This document shows, piece by piece, positions 57,150-64,000 of a stretch of DNA of 64,000 nt. Below the pieces are notes generated by a model. The model searched no databases. It saw nothing but the letters and a program-made list of their open reading frames with translations, and was not told where the DNA came from. This DNA is from Catonia carolina (lineage: Eukaryota > Arthropoda > Insecta > Hemiptera > Achilidae), in assembly GCA_035578175.1 (NCBI GenBank), contig JAQMRL010000004.1:76559401-76623400 (forward strand), in the 5' to 3' direction. Each line of letters begins with the position of its first letter. The stretch's first letter is position 1. The position numbers and the translations under genes were made by a program.

Positions 57150-57985
57150 CTTCAGCTTTTCCCTTCCTCAGGGGTCGCTGTTCCTTATTCTTCTCCTCCA
57201 CTCTCTCCGATCCACCACATCCTCCTCGCTCAGGCCCTTCTCTCTCAGGTCGTCCGCCACGGCGTCTCTCCATCTTCTCCGGGGTCTCCCCCTCCCTCTC
57301 ACCCCATCCACCACCAATCTATCCACAACCCTCCCCACATACTCCTCCTCCCTACGCATCAAATGTCCATACCACTGCAGTCTTCGTTCCTGAACCTTCT
57401 TGGACACTTCTATCACTCCCACAGACTCCCTTATTACTTCATTCCGTATCCTATCTTTCCTAGTCTTTCCCTGCATCCACCTCAACATCCTCATTTCCGC
57501 AACCTCCAACCTGTTTCCCTGTCTCCTCTTCATAGGCCAAGTCTCACTACCATATAACAATGCCGGTCTAATCACTGTCTTATATATCTTTCCCTTCATT
57601 TTTGTCCCAATCCTTCTGTCACACAATACACCTGTCGTTCGCCTCCAGTTATTCCATCCAGCTTGTATTCTATGGTTAATTTCCTCCTCCAGTCCTCCAC
57701 TCTCGGTGAGGCATGAACCAAGGTACTTGAAACACTTTACCCTTCTCACCACTTCATTCAGCAAACACACCCCTCCACTCTTATCCTCACCTCCAAACCA
57801 TAGGTATTCAGTCTTTTCCCTGCTGATCCTCTGGCCTCCCTCCTCTAATACCTCTCTCCAACTTTCCAGTTTCCTCTCCACTATATCCCTGGTTTCTCCC
57901 ACCAGCACAATGTCATCCACAAAAAGCATTGTCCAGGGTGCCTGCTCTCTCACCCCTTCAGTAAGTGTATCCATAACCAAGTTAT
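57150..57985 (-). pseudogene. RTE-like LINE reverse transcriptase, 5'-truncated, long open frame
   Basis: An uninterrupted minus-strand frame of about 270 codons (57980-57168) covers the end of the RT palm and thumb. It has MLFVDDIVLVGE in place of F/YADD, then SREKTEYLWFGG, VKCFKYLGSCL, LYGSETWPMKRRQ and RRLQWYGHLMRREE, and ends RREWRRRIRNSDP. The FVDD motif keeps both Asp but has Val for Ala. It is much richer in GC than its surroundings, suggesting recent arrival. It is antisense in XPO6 intron 5. The N-terminal endonuclease is absent. Confidence 0.88.
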
Positions 57986-57989
57986 AATG

Positions 57990-58075
57990 TTAATTATATT
58001 AATATTATAATTATATTAATATAATTATATATATTATATTAATATTTATTATATTAATATTATAAGTTATATTAA
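57990..58075. repeat. AT-only low-complexity tract
   Basis: Imperfect ttaatattataattatatt repeats directly at the 5' side of the RTE fragment. Confidence 0.7.
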
Positions 58076-58107
58076 TTTCTCCCACTGTTGTTTTCATTGT
58101 TATGTAG

Positions 58108-58176
58108 AATATAGCTTCAGAGATTGTAGTTCACTGTGCTTCTTTCAACAAAAGTCCAAAAATTAACGACCGAGGT
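58108..58176 (+). CDS. XPO6: XPO6 coding exon (short)
   Basis: This 23-codon exon has acceptor TTATGTAG and donor GTAATA. It encodes NIASEIVVHCASF and ends in NDRG. I chose this donor because it keeps phase 0 with the next exon and reproduces the family pattern RG followed by about 13 residues and INEL. A second GT 25 bp downstream, after GATG, would shift the frame. The same hexamer GTAATA serves as donor at 45067. Confidence 0.82.
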
Positions 58177-58495
58177 GTAATAGCCTACTGTATATCTGAT
58201 GGTAAAGAAATGGAGAGATCTTGCATTCATGACATCATCAAATGAAATAAAAATTTCATTTTGTAGTGTAAAGTAAAAAACAAGTTTGGTAGAAATGACA
58301 ATGTTACACAGTTCTTAATCTCAGATCGTTCAATTAAAAATTGTCTTACTCTTAACATTTATTGATTTATTTGCCCATCCTACGACCGACAGTTTCAGAA
58401 CCACTGGTCGAAAAGAAATTTTTACATGAATTCTACATCTTAGTTGTAGGCTATTACTTTGAATGATTTTAATTTATTCTTGTTTGTTATTTTAG

Positions 58496-58653
58496 GATTT
58501 AAATGGGGACCAAGCTTTATCGACTATAAACGAATTACTTTACAAAAATTGTGTTCCTCCTGCGTTCCTACCCTCACTTATTTCCATTTGTGCTCACGGC
58601 AATTTGCTTCTAGAAGCTGTCTTAATGAAACGTGATTTGGATCTTGAAGAACA
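58496..58653 (+). CDS. XPO6: XPO6 coding exon
   Basis: The exon follows TTATTTTAG and ends in phase 2 before GTAAGT. It encodes DLNGDQALSTINELLYKNCV and then PPAFLPSLISICAHGNLLLEAVLMKRDLDLEE. INELLYKNCVP matches the vertebrate INELMSKNCVP block closely. The preceding intron is only 319 bp and is the only complete XPO6 intron in the window without a recognisable transposon. Confidence 0.93.
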
Positions 58654-58737
58654 GTAAGTGTACATTTTGTTCAATTGTTAGTAAATCCATAATTATGATA
58701 ATAGTACCAAAATTAAGTTTGCTAATTGTTTAGAATA

Positions 58738-59766
58738 TTTTTTACTTTCTCTTGCCTATATGAATATATAGGAAGGAAAGTATTGTTTTCTTGTCGATTT
58801 TTCGAAATTGAGTTTTCACTGGATCTGCACGTTTTCAGACCCCCTGAACCCAAAAAACATGTTTTTAGCGATTGGTCTGTGTGCGTGTGAAATATTTTGT
58901 GTACAAAATATTTCAAGAACGGAACATCGTACGAACTTAAACCTTGAAACTAAGTTACATACCACTACTGGACCTGACACGAACCTTTTCATTAAAATCG
59001 GTCAACCGGAAGTAGTAGTTTATTTGTGCAATTTTTCATTTTTTTGCGATTTTCTCATAAACTGTTCCTATGATTTTTTTTAAAAATTGCTTAGTTTACT
59101 AAATTTTTTATGCCCTGCTAGATAGGGTAGGCGCCATGTTTGCTGAAATTCTTGGTGAGGCTGTTCACATAAAAGAAATGTTTTTTTTTTTTAAGATTGC
59201 AGCGTTAATATGCATTTATTTTAGTGCAAAATTTATAAAATAAAAAATGTAGAGAATTTAAAATCCTACAACTTTTATCTCAAATATTTTATTGTATAAC
59301 GTTAAGTTCGGTGCCTGAGCTTCCTACGTGTGACGCAGTTGAGTTCCCGGGACTATATTCGACAGACATACGTGCGATGTGGTTTGTAATGGGGCTAACC
59401 CACGGGTTGACTGCGGATTCTAGCGTTATAAGGGTGCTTGGTACCGTGTCCGTCACCCTCTGGGGGCCTTGTGTTGTGCTGGGGGGCCTAATAGGCCCCC
59501 CAGACCTTGAGATCTACAACTTTTATTTAGAGCATTTTTCTCTACAGAGCCTAGTTTAGCGTGAAAGAGTGATTTTCCATATTTTTAAGCCAAACTGAGG
59601 TCGATTTTCATTTTGCGTCTTTCACTCATGATTAAAATTAGGTTATGTTTATTGAGGTTAGTTTTTTGTTTATTTCTAATGTTTCATTACTAATGTTAGG
59701 TTTATTGTAAATTATTTACATTGGCAAGTGAAAGTTGTGTGAGTGTTTCACACCAGATTTTTTAAG
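58738..59766 (+). mobile_element. HINE-like element with a GC-rich replacement
   Basis: Forward copy in XPO6 intron 7 with intact ends. Between about 59309 and 59508 the usual AT-rich middle is replaced by unrelated GC-rich sequence. Confidence 0.85.
59309..59508. other. GC-rich block of unknown origin inside a HINE-like element
   Basis: About 200 bp (gtgcctgagcttcctacgtg to ccccagaccttga) with far higher GC than anything nearby. It ends in a strong hairpin at 59479-59503 (CTGGGGGGCC, loop TAATA, GGCCCCCCAG). An open frame crosses it but has no recognisable homology and runs on into the repeat. It could be a captured gene or transposon fragment. Confidence 0.6.
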
Positions 59767-60114
59767 GTAGAACTACAATTCAAGTTTTGCTGAACAGAAA
59801 AAAAATTATCTACTATGTAGAATAATGAATCGTAAAAATAAAAAAAAATTGTAAAAACATTTTCTTCTATTAGGAGGGGTTAAAATTAATACCTTATCTA
59901 TTTTATCTATTACTAATGTCTTCTCCACATTCCCTCACCACACTTTCTAAACACTGCGTGATAAATGTAAACAAATGATGCAATCGGTTATTACAAATCT
60001 AAAAAATCTTTCCCAGTACAGATATCAAAAAAAATATTTCACATTTGGAATCCGCATATGAAGTTGAGTATAAACTTATAGTGTTAATTATTAATTAATA
60101 GTCCTATAGACTAC

Positions 60115-61100
60115 TCTACAGGATGATTCAAAACTATACGGCAATCTCTTGGGATCTCATTCTATAGCTAAAAATAAGAAAAAAAGTTCATATAAACATA
60201 TGCCTGAAAACGCTTAGTTAGCGAGTTACGGCTAGCGAAAAATTTCACCTAGAACTCTGTACCCTCGGTGAAGTAAGGCCGTATAAAAATGTTAAACGTA
60301 GTTACAAAGATACAAACACTATTGTTTCTTATGTTTTTTAATCTGAAAAATTGAATAAAATTGGTCCCAGAGCTTGTAAATGCAATACTTTCACAGATAT
60401 CTTACATAAAACACAAGAATTGGTGCAAAGAAATAACACATTTTTGTGTTTAACGTAAGATTACTTTCATAAATGGTAAATAAAGGTGTATTTTTTCTTA
60501 AAAAATTTGTAAAATATTAGGTTGGGAGTAACAGCTGATCATTATCAGCTGTTACTCCCAACCTACATATTAGTTAATATTTTATGCAGTTAAGAATGTG
60601 CGTTTTATGTGCATCTGTTTTGATTTTAAATAAAGCGAAATTTCAATATCTATTATTAATTTTTTTCCTGAGTAATTCACATGAATCTTTTCAGAATTAA
60701 ATTTTCTAAAATTTTATTTAAGAAAAAATACACCTTTATTTACCATTTATGGAAGTAATCGTACGTTAAACACAAAAATGTGTTATTTCTTTGCACCAAT
60801 TCTTGTGTTTTATGTAAGATATCTCTGAAAGTATTCCATTTAAAGCTCTGGAACCAATTTTATTCAATTTTTCAGATTAAAAAACATAAGAAACAATCGT
60901 ATTTGTATCTTTGTAACAACCTTTAACATTTTTATACAGCCTTACTTCCCCGAGGGTTCAGAGTTCTAGGTAAAATTTTTCGCTAGCCGTAACTCGCTAA
61001 CTAAGCATTTTCAGGCATATGTTTATATGAACTTTTTTTCTTATTTTTAGCTATAGAATGAGATCCCAAGAGATTGCCGTATAGTTTTGAATCATCCTGT
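60115..61100. mobile_element. fold-back element FB-1, copy 2, in XPO6 intron
   Basis: Arms of about 400-530 bp with ends ACAGGATGATTCAAAACTAT and its complement. The right arm retains an inner segment that the left arm lacks. The exact centre is a 46-bp near-perfect palindrome at 60519-60564. Same family as 1469-2376. Confidence 0.87.
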
Positions 61101-61782
61101 ATATTATAAAGGTGGCGAATGTTATTAGTTATGATGGCATTGATTGATCTACAAAGCCGATGTTTTTGTATTTGCTAGTAGCAGTCAGAGCCCCATAAGA
61201 AATACACTGTTCTATATTGCGCCGTTGTGTCAACTGAACGTGCAAATGACTAAAGTAAGGAGGATTGTTTGGGAGACGGGGAAACAACAATTACTACTGT
61301 GTTAACAACAGCCTTTCAAATAGTGTCTCTATATACCTAGTGATTAGCGATTAGCCTCCTTTAACAATTAGCGATTATTATTCCTTTAGCGATTAGCCTC
61401 CTTGACAACAGCGAAGATACTCACAGACTGAAACACTTTAAACCACTTACCTCTACGATTTTCTTAGTCATTTAAATTTTTTTTGTCTTTTCTACTTCAA
61501 CTCCTAATCATCTGCATCTCATAATTGGCATCGTTTTCATCTCTACCATCATCATTGTCATCTTCAACTTCAACACTTTGTGTTTCGGGATGTTGATTCA
61601 CGGTTCATCAAGTTTGAATTTGTATAGATATATTTTTTGTTTCTTCACAGTTTGGTCTTTTTCAAACACACTACTGAGTGTCGTTTGTGTTTTAATTCTA
61701 AAGGTATTACTCAGATTTTCTCATATATGCTTAAAGTTATTGTATTTATTAACTGATTGCAAAAGAAATACTATACTGTTTA

Positions 61783-61842
<60 letters not shown>
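61783..61842. repeat. (AT)n microsatellite
   Basis: About 29 uninterrupted TA repeats, 110 bp before an XPO6 exon. It makes the apparent frame at 61578-61856 read as YIYIYI and is not coding. Confidence 0.95.
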
Positions 61843-61843
<1 letters not shown>

Positions 61844-61950
61844 CGAGAGCTTTTGAGACCTTGCTTCTGAAATTAATCTCATATGTAATACTGTATTCTT
61901 GAAATTGCTGTTTTGAAATTTAACATATTTTCTCTTGTTTTTTGTTTCAG

Positions 61951-62178
61951 CTATAATTACTTATCTAAGTTAACGGAATTCGTCAGGTTGTTATTATCTC
62001 AACATTGGCATCGTCTAGAAATGCCAGTCTATAATTTTCCAATTTTTGAGTTTTTAGGTAATTTTTTCCGGTTTACATTCCATTTAATCACGATCGATGC
62101 CATGTTTTACGAGTGTTTAGACTGTTGGATTACGTTCGTTGAATATTTAAGCTCTAGAGAATTGCATCATGTTGAAAG
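61951..62178 (+). CDS. XPO6: XPO6 coding exon (last in window)
   Basis: The acceptor TTTGTTTCAG is followed by C, which completes a split codon. The exon encodes YNYLSKLTEFVRLLLSQHW, then FPIFEFLGNFFRFTFH and CLDCWITFVEYLSSRE, matching the family's KFTDFLRLF, FPVVEFLTLLFKYTFH and CLDIWTLFLDYL. It ends in phase 2 before donor GTACGT. The next exon is not found before 64000, so the following intron contains at least the mariner copy at 62748. Confidence 0.95.
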
Positions 62179-62747
62179 GTACGTATTTCTATTTCATTTG
62201 TTTATTTATATTTATTAAGAGTTGCACCTTGTCGCTTCAGTCATGAAATTCTATTCATATGATATCTTTCAATAAAGTAATTTCATTGAAGTTTCCGAGT
62301 GGCTGCTTACTTATTATTTTAAATGAATAATTTTATGATTGATTTATGTATTAATTACTAACAATGTTTTCTGGACTGCCCGATTTCTTATTGCTAGCCT
62401 TACAGGGGTGTAATTGAATCGGTAGTTTCAGAAAGCCCTTAAGTAAAAAAAAAACTAACTATTGGAAAACTGAAAAAAACTTGTAATTTATGTTTCAGTT
62501 AATAAAATAGTATTAAAAAATATAAATTGTTCGAAGGGCTGTCCCCTTTAATATAAAATATACTTTTGTCTTTTTAAAGACAAGCCACTTAATAAAAAAA
62601 AATTGAAAATTTAGACTTTAAGGTGTTTCTGAAATAAATTGTAGTAAATTGTTAACTTACGTTGTTTTCTGTAAAATATGTTGTTAGACCAGAAGAAAAT
62701 TGTGATGTACAACAGTATTCATTTACTTAACTTATTTCAGTAGTATA

Positions 62748-64000
62748 CGAGGGTTGTCCAAAAAGTAAGTTTCCCTAATATTTATGTTGAAGTAGAAGTG
62801 ATGCATGCATATATCGCGCACAGGGAATTTTAGTATGGGTGTATTGGCATCACTTGCAACCGGTCCGGCGACCACTGAATGCTCAGTAGTCAGTAAACAG
62901 CATACCGAAATGGAGACTCCACTTCGTTTTGCCGCCAGTTGTGAAATACGCGGTGTTATTCGTTTTTTCACTGCAAAAAATGAATCGGCTGTAGAAATTC
63001 ATCGCCAGTTATGCAGTGTTTATGGTGAAGATGTAATGTCAATCCAAATGGTTCGTCGTTGGCGACAAATGTTTATTGAAGGCAGAGAAAATGTTCACGA
63101 TGATGAAAGAAGTGGCCGACCTGAGACTACCCGCCAAGCCGACGTCGTTACAGCTGTGCGTGAGGTCATTGACTCCGACAAGTGGCTTATGCTAGATGAA
63201 ATCATGATTGCACTGCCACCAAATATTGAAATTAGTCGATCCAGTCTTCACAATATCATGGTTGAAGACCTTCAACTTTCAAAAGTGTGTGCAAGATGGG
63301 TCCCGCGATTATTGTCAGACATCCATAAACAAAAACGTTTAGCAGCTGCTCGATGTTTTTTGCAATTGTTTAAAGATGAGGGCGATGCCATATTTTCAAG
63401 AATAGTTACTGGTGATGAAACGTGGGTCCACCATTCAACTCCCGAAACCAAACGTCAGAGTATGGTATGGCAAAAAAAAGGTGAGAAAGGTCCCAAAAAA
63501 GCGAAAGTGACTCAGTCGGCAGGAAAAGTGATGGCTACTGTTTTTTGGGACTGCCGCGGAGTATTAATGATGGATTATCTACCTCGTGGAACAACAGTTA
63601 ATGCAGAACGTTATTGTGAATTGTTGACCAATCTTCGTCGCGCCATTCAAAACAAACGACGTGGGCTTTTGTCACCCAAAGTTCTGCTCCTTCATGACAA
63701 CGCCCGACCACATACGGCTTGTGCAACAGCTGAGCTTCTTGCTAAATTCAAATGGCAAATTTTTGATCATCCTCCATACTCTCCAGACCTTGCACCTAGT
63801 GACTTCCATCTGTTCCCGCAGCTTAAAAATCATCTGGGCGGTCGGCGCTTCGCTAATGAAGACCAATTGAAACATGAGGTCGATAACTGGTTCAAAAATT
63901 CGGCGGTAGAATGGTATGACAAAGGAATATAGAAACTGTTGCCAAGGTACGAAAAATGTTTAGAATTAAATGGAGATTATGTAGAAAAATAAGTAAATGT
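62748..64000 (+). mobile_element. mariner element, nearly intact (right end outside window)
   Basis: TA (62746-62747) and the left terminus cgagggttgtccaaaaagta mark the left end. The element holds a full-length transposase frame, in sense orientation within the XPO6 intron after 62178. The right inverted repeat would lie just after 64000. Confidence 0.92.
62911..63932 (+). CDS. mariner transposase (DD34D), premature stop near the C-terminus
   Basis: The cut-and-paste transposase begins most plausibly at METPLRFAASCEIRGVIRFF (62911); the frame is open further upstream to 62805, but that part lies in the 5' UTR of the family. The HTH domain spans about residues 1-110, with the WVPRLL-type linker (ARWVPRLL) after it. 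Catalytic residues are D in VTGDETWVHH, D in LLHDNARPH and D in YSPDLAPSDFHLF, the last two separated by 34 residues. A TAG at 63930 follows YDKGI, after which the family tail (KLLPRYEKCLELNGDYVEK) continues in frame to a normal stop. The protein thus lacks only about 20 C-terminal residues. Activity is uncertain. Confidence 0.9.

Larger units (their letters stand above)
41924..64000 (+). other. XPO6: exportin-6 gene, 5' part (runs off the right edge)
   Basis: Exportin-6 is a karyopherin-beta family nuclear export receptor; in animals it exports actin-profilin complexes with RanGTP (established for the family; the Drosophila orthologue is ebo). Seven exons on the + strand join in frame and follow the order of animal exportin-6. 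Recognisable family blocks are FDECT, GAWKQCIQF, PPFIRNKLLKLVVDI, TSEELICPREDI, HLFSWVPL, INELLYKNCVP and LSKLTEFVRLL. All introns use GT/AG. Reconstructed coding length is 1187 nt plus a candidate ATG, about 396 codons, roughly the N-terminal third. Introns are 2.4-4 kb and full of mobile elements, except one of 319 bp. Remaining exons lie beyond 64000. Confidence 0.93.

Noticed and set aside
57092..57463. Pro/Ser-rich proteins on the + strand at 57.1-58.0 kb
   Set aside because: They are antisense shadows of the GC-rich RTE-like RT frame on the minus strand.
58177..58245. Longer version of the short XPO6 exon using the GTAAAG donor or read-through
   Set aside because: The GTAAAG donor breaks the frame with the next exon, and the extra residues do not match the family.
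59311..59559. Protein encoded by the GC-rich block at 59.3 kb
   Set aside because: The frame continues into unrelated HINE-like repeat and shows no recognisable domain; only the unusual composition is reported.
61578..61856. 92-codon frame before the last XPO6 exon
   Set aside because: A third of it is an (AT)n microsatellite read as YIYIYI, and it has no homology.
1..64000. CRISPR array, bacterial operon or integrated phage
   Set aside because: Repeats are dispersed rather than regularly spaced, the composition and splice sites are eukaryotic, and no prokaryotic genes are present.

Overview
The window is AT-rich nuclear DNA from an animal, most likely an insect. It has spliceosomal introns, tRNA-derived SINEs, mariner, Tc1-like, pogo-like, piggyBac-like and hAT-like DNA elements, and jockey- and RTE-type LINE remnants. 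The overall flavour is that of a large, repeat-rich insect genome. A hemipteran is plausible but nothing in the sequence proves it.

Only one host gene was recognised. It is the N-terminal part of exportin-6 (XPO6; ebo in Drosophila), on the + strand from about 41.9 kb to beyond the right edge. Seven internal coding exons (44863-45066, 49036-49233, 51654-51819, 54959-55122, 58108-58176, 58496-58653, 61951-62178) join in frame with GT/AG borders and follow the family sequence in order. A candidate first exon at 41924-41926 carries only the ATG and a splice donor. Together they give about 396 codons, roughly the first third of a protein of about 1,100 residues. The gene is unfinished at the window edge.

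Everything left of about 41.6 kb, and nearly all intron sequence above 500 bp, is mobile-element debris. (1) About eleven copies of a ~0.9 kb element (here HINE-like) have an inverted sub-terminal motif, an internal GT microsatellite and a 3' hairpin; they cover about 9 kb. (2) Three tRNA-like SINE groups plus a single-copy fourth SINE, and a ~390-bp retroposon with 11-bp target duplications. (3) TTAA-flanked piggyBac-like elements at 6.9-8.2, 8.4-9.1, 9.1-10.5, 42.5-43.9 and 53.5-54.9 kb, the last with a second one nested in it. (4) mariner-type copies, including a nearly intact DD34D transposase at 62.7-64.0 kb, and several fold-back derivatives in which one end of the transposase is present twice in inverted orientation. 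(5) An 891-bp hAT-like MITE with an 8-bp duplication, a 935-bp TA-flanked MITE and a pogo-like MITE. (6) Truncated LINEs.

The most unusual structures are two ~320-bp palindromic elements (16435-16754 and 33984-34306). Each arm carries a minimal hammerhead-ribozyme-like core (CTGANGA, stem II, GAAA, short stem III, UA, complementary stem I), as known from Penelope-like elements. The two elements differ in sequence but share the fold. No genuine tRNA or rRNA gene, CRISPR array or bacterial operon is present.
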